Positions 1-11,027 of a stretch of 64,000 bases of DNA are shown here, in pieces. The position numbers were made by a program, and so were the translations under genes. Location: NCBI GenBank assembly GCA_037039685.1, contig JAWNGF010000011.1:744001-808000 (forward strand), read 5' to 3'. The notes beneath the pieces are model-generated. The model saw nothing but the letters and a program-made list of their open reading frames with translations, was not told the origin of the DNA and did not search any database. The DNA is from Ceratobasidium sp. AG-K. Its lineage: Eukaryota > Basidiomycota > Agaricomycetes > Cantharellales > Ceratobasidiaceae. Every line of letters begins with the position of its first letter. Position 1 is the first letter of the stretch.

Positions 1-3000
1 GCGTGCGGGGGTCGACCCAGCGCGGGTGCTAGGCGTCAACGAGTCCTTGCGTCCACGAGATCCTCGCCGTCGAATTCCACTCAAGATATGGCCGACACGG
101 CCAAACGGACCGTCGTCATGGAACGAGTCGGAGAGCGGGGCGGAAAAGTTGGGAACGGGCAGTGAGGGTGGGGGTTGTGGTGGGAGCACGGTCGACTTGT
201 ATACAATCCGGTCGCACCTATGACGAGTTAGCACAATCGTAAAGCAAGGTGCAGACACTCACCAACTCGGCACCCGCTGCTTGCTCGAGGTATCATACAC
301 GCCCTTGACCTCCGAGTCCGAAGACGAATCCTCTGGGGCCGTGCCAGCCTCGGCAGCCGACCCCACGCTCGAATTGTTGCGAATCAAGGCAGGAGGGGCG
401 AGCGTTCCCCCAGCTCCAGTCACACCAAACCCTTGACCGCCTCTCCATTCGCCTTGACCGGGTCTCCGTTCGACCTGGCAAACTCCCCGCTAACCCTCCC
501 CACCTCCCCAGCCTTGCCCAACTCTGCAGGGAACAATCTCTCCGAAACCTTTCCCCCAGCATCCACATTCGGCACGCTCCGACTACCCCCATCCACACTC
601 GCCCTCACCCGACCGGGAACGTCTCCTTCGATACCGGTATCAATGACCAGATTCGGCTGGCTGCGGCCCATGTTGGGACTGGGACCGAGTCCGAGGTGGG
701 TGCCGGCGTACTTGTGGGCGGGACTCGTTCGGCCAAGCTTGTTCGTGGGACTCGTCCGGCCGGATTTGTGAGGCGTAGGGCTAGTGCGACCAAACTTGTT
801 GGACGTAGGACTCGTTCGACCGAATTTGTGAGACGTCGGACTCGCGACGAACCGATTCGACGGACTGGTTCGGCCAGACTTTCCACTCGGCCCAGGACTC
901 GTTCGTCCGAACCTCCCCTCGACCGGACTCCCCCTCCCCAACTTCGTACTCGCCCGGGTCGGACTACTCGGCGGCGACCGAATCGGAATCGCCCCGAGCG
1001 AACTCGTCGACTTGGCCACGATCGAGCGCCACGACTGTTTACTCTTACTGATCAACTTTAGAACCGCACTCTGGGGCGGGGCGGCAGCGTTGCGCTGGGT
1101 ATTAAGCTGCAAACTCCCTTCTTCCCCATCCTCGCACGAGTCCGTATCAGGTTCGCGAGAGGAGAGCACGCCAGACCGGTGCGAACGGGTGGACGGCGGT
1201 CGGTTGGTCGAGCCCGACGGACGCGCAACGCCCGAAAACGCCGAGACAGACTCTTGGTCCTGGTCCGACTCGTCTTCGTCCGAAGACACCTCGGTCTGCT
1301 GCAGTATCGGCTCCGTCTCGCCCTCGTTGACGGGCTCGAGCTTTGGGTCCTCGACGTCTTTGATCTTTCCCTTGCTCTTGCGCCGTTTACGCGAGCGTCG
1401 GATGGATACGCGCACACCCACGCGCCGTTCGCGGTCTTTTTCTCGGCGCGAGTGGTGTCGGCTTTTTGGGACGTCGTACTTGAAGGTGGGGGGAAAGCTG
1501 ATGGGGGGTTCTTCGAATCCGGGAAAGATCTTGTTGGAGCGCATGTTGGCGCGGAGTTCGTCGAATTCTTGTGCTTGGAGGTACTCTGCGCGCTGTTAGA
1601 CTTGGCTCCAAGTATAGTTTTCTACGTACCCTGTCGGGAGATGAGCCAATCCGCGTGCAACCGCGAGACGTTCAGACGGAAATTAAGGTCTCCAAAGATA
1701 AACGTATAATCAAACGAGTCGGTAAGGTCCGGTTTCGATTCTAGCGCAAGTTAGCAGACGTGTGAGAATATGCGCGCTCAACATACCAGGCTCCTTTCTC
1801 GGGTGCGCAGGCTCGCCAAAATTGTCCAACTTGAGCTCGGCCTGAATCTTTTCCATGTTCTCGAGGCGCATGGCCTGCCGTCCTTCGTGCGCTACAGCCA
1901 ATGTGAGCTCGAGTATTACCACACCGACAGACGTACCAGCCAAATGCGCATTGATAAACAAAAACGAGGTCCCGGCAATGTTTAGACTGATCCCCACGCC
2001 ACCTTTATTGCCAAGTCGACCGCCAATGAGTCCAGCCGTGACGGACGACTTGGAGCAGCCTGGGAACCGTTAGTCCCGTACTAAATTTAGTTCCAAAACA
2101 TACCTCGAACTAGCGAGCGCGTCTCCTTGTGCACAAACACAGCAAGATAAATCCCCATCAAACGTTCCTTGGCCACGAGCATATACGGCCCAACCGACTC
2201 GACCGGGTGCATCCACGTATTCATCCGCCTCGGAGACGGGGGAACAGACAACTTGGCCGGATCGGATATCGGCGGTGGTAGTCCAAGCGCAGGAAGCGAC
2301 GGAGAGCGCGAAGGCGTAGGCGAGGGCGGGATGTTGGGCGCGAGAGCCCAGTCTTCGAGCGAGAATCGTTTAGCGCCGAGACCTTTGCAGTACCAGTCTT
2401 CGAGCAGGGCTGACCAACCCGACGAGTGTTGTTGCTGGGCGGTGGGTGTGGGAGGTTCGGTGAGTGGTTGGTACTCGTCTTCTTCGCTGCGTCGGGGGCG
2501 TTTGGGTTTACCGGGCGAGTCGTCGTCTCTGGGCTTGGACTACGGATGTGAGCTGCGAATAGACGGCAGCTAGTAGCGTACCTTGGCCTTGTGTTCCTTG
2601 GAGCGCTCCATCTTGACGGCGCCCATGCCCATCGGCAACAGCCCAGTCGGACACTCTTGGCCCGCACTACATGACATCACGATCAGCAATCACTAGAACT
2701 CAACAAGCCACGTACACGACAATAATGTGATACGGATGGCCCGTATCGTCCAACTGAAACTCACTCTTGCCATCCGCATTGTACGGCGGAACAACGCCCA
2801 ACAGCGCCGCCAGGTCTCCCTAGTCCGGTCAGCCCAGTTCGAACATGCTCAAGAGACGCACCTTGGGCAACGTATCGTTCATGTTCCACGATACGATCTG
2901 CACCTTGAGTGCCCGCTCGTACGGCGCTTCGTGTACTGCAGGCGGGGGAGCGGCAGGCGCAGACGAATGGCGAGGAAGCAGTCCCGACAGTCGCTCAAAC

Positions 3001-3107
3001 ACTACAAAATCAGCTAGAGTAATGCAACTAGCAATTGTCTCACCGCTCGGATGGGCCCGCTCCTCCTTGCCATGCTGTCTCAGCCGAGTCTTGCGAGGAG
3101 ACTCCAT
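1..3107 (-). CDS. Inositol polyphosphate 5-phosphatase (IPPc family), 3' end outside window
   Basis: Predicted to remove the 5-phosphate from phosphoinositides or inositol phosphates at membranes. Reading minus from ATG 3107, spliced exons give, in order, the IPPc signatures VQIVSWNMN, HPYHIIVV, CGQECP, GGRLGNKGGVGIS, FLFINAHLA, FIFGDLNFRLN, ISFPPTFKYD and, near the left edge, QRVPSW joined to CDRIVYKS. These cover the metal-binding and catalytic residues of the family. Two unusual insertions are visible: about 110 residues rich in Pro/Ser after CGQECP (around 2150-2600), and about 350-400 low-complexity residues (1544-340) between FKYD and QRVPSW, which are normally adjacent. The second carries a GRTSP repeat. 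The long frame meets a stop at 420-422; a 56-bp intron (368-423, gtgact...gag) restores the frame, otherwise there is a one-base slip. The C-terminus lies outside the window. Family confident; substrate unknown. Confidence 0.85.
711..925 (-). repeat. In-frame GRTSP tandem repeat inside the 5-phosphatase insertion
   Basis: Degenerate coding repeat of about 27-33 bp. Read on the minus strand it gives six copies of GRTSP separated by linkers such as SNKF, PHKS, TNKL and AHK, plus one degenerate unit (VASPTSHKF). Each unit carries a TSP, a proline-directed Ser/Thr site. The DNA of the units is recognisably similar (ggactcgttcg on the plus strand), so it probably grew by slippage or unequal exchange. 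Confidence 0.8.
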
Positions 3108-3237
3108 CCAGGTCGTCGCTCACCACGACCCACGTTGGATTGCAAATCAACACATTGCAAATCAAAAGTAGCGCGTTTGATCACATAGACAAAGCAAGTA
3201 CGATGCAGTCCAACATAACTCTAGACAAGAATAGAAA

Positions 3238-4223
3238 CTAGAAGATGGCATTGATGAGCCCACTGCCCACTGCAGCACCCGCACCGAACCCAAGTCCGCC
3301 CGCCGCGCTGCCAGCCATCATGCTCCCGTATTTCCCAAACTTGCCCTTTTTCTTTTCTTCCTCCGTCGCAGGTTGCGCTGGCCCTTGCTGATACGCAGCC
3401 GGGGCACCAGCCGGGGGAGCATACTGCTGCTGCTTCTCGTCATACCCATACGACGGATTATACCCGGGCGCACTCGGCGGTCTACCCAATCAGCTCCAGC
3501 CCACACCACCAATCACAGACTCACAGTTTCTCGACATGGTTAGACGGGAACATCCCCTCGCGTCCGTTCAACCGTCCAGTCCACCAATCGGGATTGTCCT
3601 CCTTGACGAGCGTGATCACGTCCCCGCTTCGGAACGTCAAGTCTCCCCCGAGCTACATAATGAGCTACGTTGATTGATATAGGGCGGTGGGCTCACCTTG
3701 CCGTCGAGATTGTAATCCCACAAAGCCTTGCACTGTGGTTCGTTCGACACGGGTGGAGGAGGTGGGACCGGGCGCTTGAGCGCGCTGGACGGCGCAGGCG
3801 AGGGTGTGCCGTACGCAGGTGCCGGAGGTCCACCGGGGAACGCAGGCGCGGGGGTATTAAACGACCCTTGGCTATTGGCATTGTAGGGCGTAGGGGCAGG
3901 AGAGTACGGCGCAGGAGGGGCATTTGGCGAATACGGCGCAGGAGGGGCAGAGTACGAAGCGGAGGAGCAGGCGGGGGGGAATACGCAGCAGGAGCAGGAG
4001 GCGCACCGTACGGCGCAGGCATACCAGGCGCATCCCGCGCACCCAAACTCACTCCACCGAAATTCGCAGCGAGGTTCGCGACCGATCCAGACCCGGCGCG
4101 CGAAAACACGCCGAGCACGGTCTGCGAGTCGGCTTGGGAAATGTGTCCTTGGTCGGTGAGGAACCGGACGTCGGCCTCGAGTCGGGAGATGAGGTGTGCG
4201 AGGACGGGGTCGGTGGGAGACAT
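3238..4223 (-). CDS. SH3-domain protein, Lsb1/Pin3-like, tandem copy 1
   Basis: Likely an actin/endocytosis adaptor that binds proline-rich partners through one SH3 domain. From ATG 4223: an N-terminal helical segment ([17 protein letters not shown]), a long Pro/Ala/Tyr linker (APPAPYSP repeats), an SH3 domain beginning CKALWDYN and ending [22 protein letters not shown] (split by introns near 3660-3690 and 3483-3530), then a YGYDEKQQQ segment and a glycine-rich tail ([18 protein letters not shown]) ending INAIF. The organisation resembles yeast Lsb1/Pin3 with an added tail. The frame changes across a G7 run at 3973-3979: either an intron of about 113 bp (gtattc...aatag) or a one-base slip. 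The next two genes on the same strand are paralogues. Family confident; exact linker model uncertain. Confidence 0.8.
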
Positions 4224-5058
4224 GGTCGTTTAGTTTGGCGTACGATGCTGTGCCTTGCGTGCATGGGCCGAGCTGTCAGTGCCGTGATTGTGACAAATTG
4301 GCGCCGGGCCGAGATGAATGCGCATACATGTTATAATTAGCTTGCTGTGGCCTACACAGTACTACAGACTCGTAAGATAAAGTAAATTGGCCTGGGTACA
4401 AGTACGACAGAATCCTATTTTGGTCGCTGGCTGAACCCAAGACCCGAGCCACGCTGTTCCTGATCGTCAGAATCGTAAACCCTTATTGGGCACACCTATA
4501 TGAATCTCGACCTCCGCCGCTCATATCGGTACAGGCGGGGTGGATTCGAGAGACGTTCGAGCCATCCATGTCGCCCGTACTAGTGCACTGGATCCCCTCG
4601 AGCCGCCGTGCTCATGGCCACTTCGGTAACGACCCCAGGACTCATAACAAGCACAATGTCGGATTCAATCTGGGATAGAGATTGGGTAAAGGACACACTA
4701 ATGAAAGACGTGGTAAAATAGAGTGGGAACTATGTAAGGAATGTGATGTTTAACTCGACAGGTACAGAGTGTCCTCGACAAGCCGGTGCAGGGTCAGACA
4801 CGGCCCCGAGAGTTGTACAGGCACTATCATACACGGGCCTGTACAACCCAAAATGCTACAAACAACAGCCTAGAAACGTAAAACAAAAAAATCCGTGTCC
4901 AATAACAGAAAAGATGCGACAAACTTCATCTTCGGAGCAACTGAATTCGAGTTACCACATACTCCCCATCCGGATAGTACGCCCCGCCAGTCCTTTGTTA
5001 CATTATTGCTTCGAACGTAAACACCGCAACGAGGGACCACAACGAAACAACAACTCTC
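4224..5058. other. Spacer between SH3 copies 1 and 2, no gene seen
   Basis: It contains the presumed promoter of copy 1 and the 3' region of copy 2. Open frames here are short and match no family I know; no repeat or RNA gene was seen. Confidence 0.5.
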
Positions 5059-5921
5059 CTACATTATGGCATCCAGCTCCCTGCGAGGGATCCTGGGTAT
5101 GGGAAAAGGCGGAGGCGCATGTACCCGCCGGGGGTTCGGCGTGAACCTGTCACAGAGTCAATGATCCAAGGTCGGCAGACAACACCCAAACACTTACATC
5201 TTCTCAACACGGTTGGACGGAATCAACCCCTCCCTGCCGTTCAAGCGCCCAACCCACCAGTCGGGGTCGTCCTCGTTGACAATTTGGATGATATCCCCCT
5301 CCTTGAAACGCAAATCGCCACCCGACTTGGACCTCGTCAGTCCCACATGTCAACATCGAAAATAGAACTCGGGCGCTTACCCCTCCTACATAGTCCCAAA
5401 TGGCCTTGCACTGAGGTCCTACAGGAACTGGTCGTGGAGGCGGAGGAGGTCGCTTTCCTACGTCTACAGAAGGGGACTGGGAACGTCATACGAGAGATTG
5501 GTGGAGGGATGTGTGGATGCTTTTTCAGTGACGGAAACGACGTTGACTTGTTGAGAGTAGTGGTCACGAAAGGGACATCGGGAAACCCATCTGGGGACAG
5601 TTGGTCAAGAGACTCGCTGGACGAATATTTGTTGAGCGTGTTCAGTTCGGCGATCCTGTCATCTCCAGAACCTAGATTGTTCATGTCAGGTGGCGGGGGG
5701 ATACGCTCAGGCTCGGCCTTGGGTGAAAGCACAATGCCTGCATCGCTTTTCCGCTCCGTGCGTTTTTTGTTGGAATTCGTTTTTTCAGTGCTAACTCGCG
5801 AGAATATTCGGAGGATCACCTCAGACTCCGTTTGAGAGATAAACCCTTGGTCAGCAAGGAACTTGACATCGGACTCCAGGCGGGAAAGGATTTGAAGAAC
5901 GAAAAAGCTAATGAGAGACAT
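5059..5921 (-). CDS. SH3-domain protein, Lsb1/Pin3-like, tandem copy 2 lacking the glycine tail
   Basis: Paralogue of the flanking SH3 genes. The ATG at 5921 is chosen over an upstream in-frame ATG (6005) because the following residues align with copy 1: LSRLESDVKFLADQGFIS against [19 protein letters not shown] Ser/Lys-rich linker follows, then PPPPPRPVPVGPQCKAIWDY, an intron, and the SH3 core GGDLRFKEGDIIQIV...[24 protein letters not shown]. The apparent frame change before the SH3 is explained by an intron ending gttcccag near 5490. The last exon continues in phase for about 28 residues (FTPNPRRVHAPPPFPIPRI...) and stops at 5059-5061, so the glycine-rich tail of copies 1 and 3 is absent. 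It may be functional with altered localisation, or an early stage of decay. Confidence 0.75.
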
Positions 5922-6126
5922 GGTGAAAAGAGCGACGAAAACCAGTTCGTGACCGTTGTGGTGGACGTGTTCAGACGTCTGCACGCCAAGTTTTTGAGCT
6001 GTCATGCCTGGCGCTCAATCGGGAAGGTTATACATTAACTAGCGCCGAGCAGGCGTATACTGTAAATAGATCGCAATTCAACCACACAAATCCGCATACA
6101 GTCACATGCCCAAGGAAACAAACAAC

Positions 6127-6955
6127 TTAGAAGATAGCACGAACAAGTCCGCCACCAATCGCAGCACCTGAACAAACATATCAGCTCTTCGACCACGAGT
6201 ACGCAACAGTCGTGACTCACCAGCTCCGAACCCAAGCCCTCCAGCCGCCGAGTTGGCCATTGTCGATTTGAGCTTTCCGTACTTGTCTTTTTTCTCAGGA
6301 TCGTCCGATGCAGGCTTCAACCCAAATCTGTTTACGCCTGTGGATGTGGAGAAGGTGTTCGAAGCACCATGGGAGGAGAGGAATTTGCGTGGTCCCGTAG
6401 CTGGGGGTGCAGTCCTAGACACAAGTATGAGCGGGCAAGTAGGATAGTCAGAGTGCCAGGTCTTACGTCGAAGTGGGTTCCAGTTTGATACACCTATTCG
6501 ACGGGAACATGCCTTGTCGGCCATTGAGACGGCCAGTCCACCAATCGGGGCTGGTTTCCTCAACGACCTCGATAATGTCACCCTCCTTGAAGCTCAAGTC
6601 TGCTGGGTCCTTTGAGACGATCGGATTAGAGCGCACTTTATCTGAGGGTTATAGTCCCACGTACACCTGAATCATAAGCCCATTTCGCCTCGGCTCTAAC
6701 TGGTTCTGCCGTTCTCGTCGGTGGTGGTGGTGGGGCCCTCTTTGTGAGTTCGCTGTACCCAACTGGCGGTGGTGTATATTGAGGAGCTTCTGCAGTGGGG
6801 ACAGATGCATTGCCGACAACAACCGATGTGGGCAACTTGACCTGAATTTGTGCCAAGTCATCGGCGGATATGCATCCCACTGATTGGAGGAGTGCAAGGT
6901 CGGACCGGACCTGGTCGAGTGTGTGAGTGATGATGAGCGCTGTGAGATCGGCCAT
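6127..6955 (-). CDS. SH3-domain protein, Lsb1/Pin3-like, tandem copy 3
   Basis: Most diverged copy of the array. The ATG at 6955 gives an N-terminal helix (VRSDLALLQSVGCIS) matching the other copies. A short linker with PPPPPTRT leads to the SH3 domain: AKWAYDSG, a 55-bp intron (gtacgt...caaag), then DPADLSFKEGDIIEVVEE...[18 protein letters not shown]. The tail exon has KKDKYGKLKSTMANSAAGGL and, after a last intron, AAIGGGLVRAIF, matching the end of copy 1 ([12 protein letters not shown]). All joins keep the frame, so the gene looks intact. The shared tail in copies 1 and 3 implies the tail is ancestral and was lost in copy 2. Expected role: cytoskeletal or endocytic adaptor. Confidence 0.8.
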
Positions 6956-8468
6956 GACGGGGGAGAGCAGACGTTTGAATTGAATTGTGTGGCAGATTGA
7001 GAGGTATATATTAGTACCAGGCCCGGTCATCCTGGCGATGCTGCGGTGATTCTGCCCGCTTTCGGGACAACCTCTCGAGTCAAAGCTGAATTATTTGATG
7101 GTTGCCTCGTTGGAGGACCATGTTCCTGCCAAGTCCCTACCGAAGTTGTGCAACACACCACGGCTACGCTTCGATAGCCGTCCGGGAAGCCACATGTAGC
7201 GTAACGCTCTCACGTAGTTGTTCCTGAAAGTGTCCGTGTAACGTTGGTTGTATGCTCCGTTTTACTTCTACTTGACGCTCGTATGTCCATGGAAATGCAG
7301 GTTTGGTAATACCAACGACATGCTAAAAGCACGAGTATCCCGATCGACTCTCACAAATGTACTTGCCTCAGTAATCGATCCAATAATTGACGAGGAGGTC
7401 GCTAATTATCGGGCTACAACGACGATCTCGGGTCGTGTTGTGGTCCCTCTCGATTTTGCAATGCTCGCCGGGCCCGCCGATGCTACGCATTTGACTCCCA
7501 CAACATCCTCGGGCACCCTGCCCATATCATAAATCTACGGGTGTAATTAGATGAAATGCTGGATGTGTTAGTTTGACATGAATACGCCCCACATGTGACC
7601 GGCTGGGATAGATTTAGCCAGTGCGGGGAGGATGCGGAAGTAGAATCCGTCTCAGCCAATCTTGAGAACATGGTCACGATCGGTAGACTCTCACCGGTGG
7701 TCTTTACATAACATTCAAACCTCTTTAGCAACTTGAAGAACCTCATGATTTAGTAAACACTAGCTTATAGACTTAAGTACGCATCAATCCGGATCAATTT
7801 CACTCGAACATTATTGGTGTCCGTTTCCTTGGCTCGATAATCGCAAGTGCGCGCTTCTTACGACGATGAGCCATAGCTCCACTTGGACGGCTTTTGCTAC
7901 AGAGTTCGATTAGGCTTTTTAGCGCTAGCTCCATAGTAAAAACGTACAAAGAGGGTGTTTTTCTTCAGGTGGTCAGTGTCCCAACAAGACTTCAGTGCTC
8001 AGATGTAGTTCTCAGTTAGCCACCCAGGACTCTTCGTGCCCACTGAGAATTACAAAAGTCATGCATCCGAACTCAATATAATTACCTGGTGAAGCGGAGG
8101 CCTGCAAATGAATGCTCCTGCGCATCTTAAGCCCACAGAACATTACTTCAGTGGCTCATGCCAAGGGGGATCTAGTGGAGTGATTCGGTGTCTGGCGGGG
8201 ATATGTCATCGGGTTCGAGTAGGACAGTACTAGTTAGATCGGTTTACTCATTGAACGTGTCGTCAGCAGGTGCTCAATACAATTCTTATTGTCGTAGGAC
8301 GTAAAATTATGTACTTTTAGCGGTAGTCGGACGTAAGAGCTCCACTTTATTGGCGGAGTATTCAGAGCCCTCAAAGTATATAGGCCTCGAACTTTGGATC
8401 CGGGGGAGCGCAAGAAGTGCCTCTTCGTTGCCTAATGCTGCCGTAGTCGATCTTAATCAAAACATATC
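6956..8468. other. 1.5-kb intergenic stretch
   Basis: No supported gene. Open frames near 7248-7532 (plus) and 7483-7746 (minus) have no recognisable domain and overlap each other, so they look like chance. It holds the promoter regions of copy 3 (minus) and of the small gene at 8469 (plus). Confidence 0.4.
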
Positions 8469-8703
8469 ATGGGAGGAATGGCACCTAGAAGGCAGTTAAC
8501 TGCATTTTGGCGGGCCGGTAAGTTTCTGTCCCCATCTTGCCCTGGGTTGGTACTTACTATGTTGCACATCGTTAGCTAAGCCTGACGCTGAACTCAATTT
8601 TGAAACCAAGTCCAAGCCCGCTCCCCCGGCTGAGGAATTCCATACGCAGAACGTGTCATGGGGGGAGGGTAAAGAGGCGGAGGAGAAATCAGACCAACAG
8701 TGA
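8469..8703 (+). CDS. Small two-exon hypothetical protein (58 aa)
   Basis: Unrecognised small protein. Exon 1 (8469-8517) starts MGGMAPRRQLTAFWRA; a 58-bp intron (8518-8575, gtaagt...gttag) has the size and boundaries usual in this window; exon 2 (8576-8703) continues in frame with KPDAELNFETKSKPAPPAEE and ends EEKSDQQ. The N-terminus is basic with an amphipathic look (RRQLTAFWRA), the rest acidic and Pro/Lys/Glu-rich. A basic N-terminal helix followed by an acidic tail could suit a small mitochondrial or membrane-associated subunit, but I cannot name a family. The perfect splice phase and a stop soon after an acidic tail support a real gene. Confidence 0.45.
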
Positions 8704-8863
8704 ACAATTATGTATGCCGCGCCTGCAGGGCACGCTGTATTAACAATGATTTAAACTCACATAGCTAGTGGTAGTTCAGACATTACTTCTGGATTTGAGG
8801 TTTCTGTCCTTCTTGAGGCCAGTTCTCCTTGTATTCGGCCAGAGATTGTAAACAATTTGTGGA

Positions 8864-8871
8864 TATAAATA
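8864..8871 (+). promoter_or_regulatory. TATA-like element upstream of the Uba4 gene
   Basis: TATAAATA lies 66 bp before the start codon at 8937, a plausible distance for a core promoter with a short leader. A palindromic CACGTG (E-box-like) follows at about 8888-8893. Confidence 0.35.
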
Positions 8872-8936
8872 GTTCCGGTCTTATATCACGTGACTTGCTC
8901 TCACGCATCGTTTGTGATCGCTTTCTATTTTCCACC

Positions 8937-11027
8937 ATGATCGACCCGAAGGAGCAAGAACTTCAAGCCTTACGTGCGAGAGTTCAAATCCTCGAGGCGC
9001 AACTTCGTGCGTTGGGACATGAACCGGTGTCGCATAGCGGTGAGATAAAGGATAGTAAAACCGAGACAAACGCGCCCCGGCTCCAGCTTGACGAGTATAT
9101 TCGATATGGCCGCCAGATGATCCTCCCCAACTTTGGTCTTCCCTGTAAGCAATTATCTTTAATAGTTTTTTTTCGATACTCAATTATATATACCAAGCTT
9201 AGCTCAGCTCGCTCTTTGTCAGTCATCAATTCTTGTAGTAGGGGCTGGCGGGCTCGGATGTCCGGCGCTGATGTATCTTGCGGCTGCTGGTATTGGTGAG
9301 TTTTACCTAAACATTAAATTGATGTTCATCTCATAGCTACCGCATTGTGGTTCTGGTAGGCTCAATCACCATTGTAGATCATGACTTGGTGGAGGTATCA
9401 AACTTGCACCGACAAGTCCTACATGGCGTTGATATGGTGGGAAAGCCCAAGGTAGAATCAGCCAAACAAGCCTTGCTCCGGTAAGTTATGCATGTATGAG
9501 GTGTTATCCATAACTGGTTAATGGCCGACTTCTCAAGAATCAACCCCTCGGTGAAGATTGTGATACATTGCATATCACTCACTTCCTCCACTCTCTCGAC
9601 TGTGTTTTCCTCGAGCGTGCACTTTGACGCGGTGTTGGACTGTACCGACACACCTTCTACCCGTTATCTACTTTCCGATATAACCGCTCGGCTCAAAATC
9701 CCATTGATCTCGGGGGCTGCACAAAGAACTGATGGACAACTAGTTATTTACAATCTTCCGCCCTCTGCGACTTCAGGATTGACAAATGCGAATCTTATGA
9801 CGTGTCCTGCGTCGGATGAACAAAAGGGTGATTCTGCTGGCACCATGGAACGCAGCGGACCATGTATGCGCTGCGTTTTTCCATCAGTCTCGCGCACTGG
9901 AGCTGGGGCAGAGAGATGTTCTGATGTTGGTGTCCTCGGGCCGGTAGTGGGAGTAATTGGCGTGCTTATGGCACTTGAAACCATCAAGGTATTAACCGGT
10001 TTTGGCCAGAATGGTATGCATACGATTGTTTACTTGAGTGACCCCAGCTATGTTAGAAACTTACCATATTGCAGAATGCCAGTTACATACGCCCTCGATG
10101 TTGCTGTTCACCTCACTCTCCCCTCGTCCATTCAAGACCATCAAGCTTCGACCTCGCCAACCTGAATGTCCTGGTTGTTCGCGAACTGTCTCTACTGGTC
10201 TGTCGCAAGGTCAATTGATCTCTCAGTTCCTGGGCGATACCTCATCACTCGAGGATAACTACAATGAGTTTTGTGGCTTGGACTCTCATGAACCTGAAGA
10301 TCCCGAACTGACCGGGGCGCGACCAGGACGTCGGGGGACCAGGGTCAAGGCTTCGGTAGGTAACTATTTCAGCTCATTTCGCGAAACGTCCCCGAATCGC
10401 TGTTACGAAAGTCTACTCAATCCTCACGTGCGCTCTTTTCAGGTGCTCAAGGACGCTTTTGCGGCTATGTCAGCAGACCCCAAGTCTTCGGTCGTGGTTA
10501 TTGACACACGCCCACCTACGGAATTTGGGATATGTTCCATTCCTGGGTCAACCAGTAAGTACCTCTACAGTCCCGTATTCCGCTTCCACGCACGTTATTC
10601 AATCACTGGAACGCCCAAACCTTCTCCTCAACGTAGTTCTCGGGCTTAGCGAATTGGATATGCTCCTATAACTGATCCTTTCCTTGGGAACTTTATTTTC
10701 GATTTATTGAGCATAGAACTAAATGGATGACGAACTTTTATTGTAGACATCCCTTTGGCCCGGCTCTTGAAGGCGCCTGGGAACTATCTCTCAAAGTCTG
10801 CTCGTACATTCGTTGTTTGCCGTTTGGGGAATGACTCGCAGATCGCGGCTGGTGCCCTACGCGATGCCCTACATGCGGCAGAGCCGGCAGGAGCGGATAA
10901 CCTTGCCGCTGACCGAGATGACACATCACGAGAGCGCTGGGCAGAAGACACATGTCCCGTCGTAGACGTGATTGGCGGGCTGCGTGCATGGGCACGAGAG
11001 GTTGACCCTTCCTTCCCAATTTATTAG
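8937..11027 (+). CDS. uba4: MOCS3/Uba4 adenylyltransferase and sulfurtransferase
   Basis: E1-like enzyme that adenylates and thiolates the C-terminal glycine of Urm1 (tRNA wobble thiolation) and/or the MOCS2A molybdopterin carrier. ATG 8937 begins a coiled-coil-like leader ([16 protein letters not shown]). Exons 8937-9144, 9203-9295, 9360-9480 and 9538 onward join in frame. Motifs: [11 protein letters not shown]; nucleotide-binding [51 protein letters not shown]; zinc CxxC pairs CMRC and CPGC; and the E1 active-site region [14 protein letters not shown]. The C-terminal rhodanese domain has [20 protein letters not shown], a longer intron of about 190 bp, then NIPLARL and the persulfide Cys loop [13 protein letters not shown]. 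Length (about 480 aa) fits the family, and both catalytic cysteines are present. Confidence 0.93.

Noticed and set aside
1012..1709. Plus-strand open frames of 176-195 codons
   Set aside because: They lie antisense to the Ser/Arg-rich insert of the 5-phosphatase, whose skewed codons leave other frames open; no domain is visible.
5337..5560. Apparent frameshift before the SH3 domain of copy 2
   Set aside because: An intron ending gttcccag restores the frame (SPSVDVGKRPPPPPRPVP), so a mutation is not needed.
6600..6700. Apparent frame break inside the SH3 domain of copy 3
   Set aside because: A 55-bp intron with a gtacgt donor and caaag acceptor joins AKWAYDSG to DPADLSF in phase.
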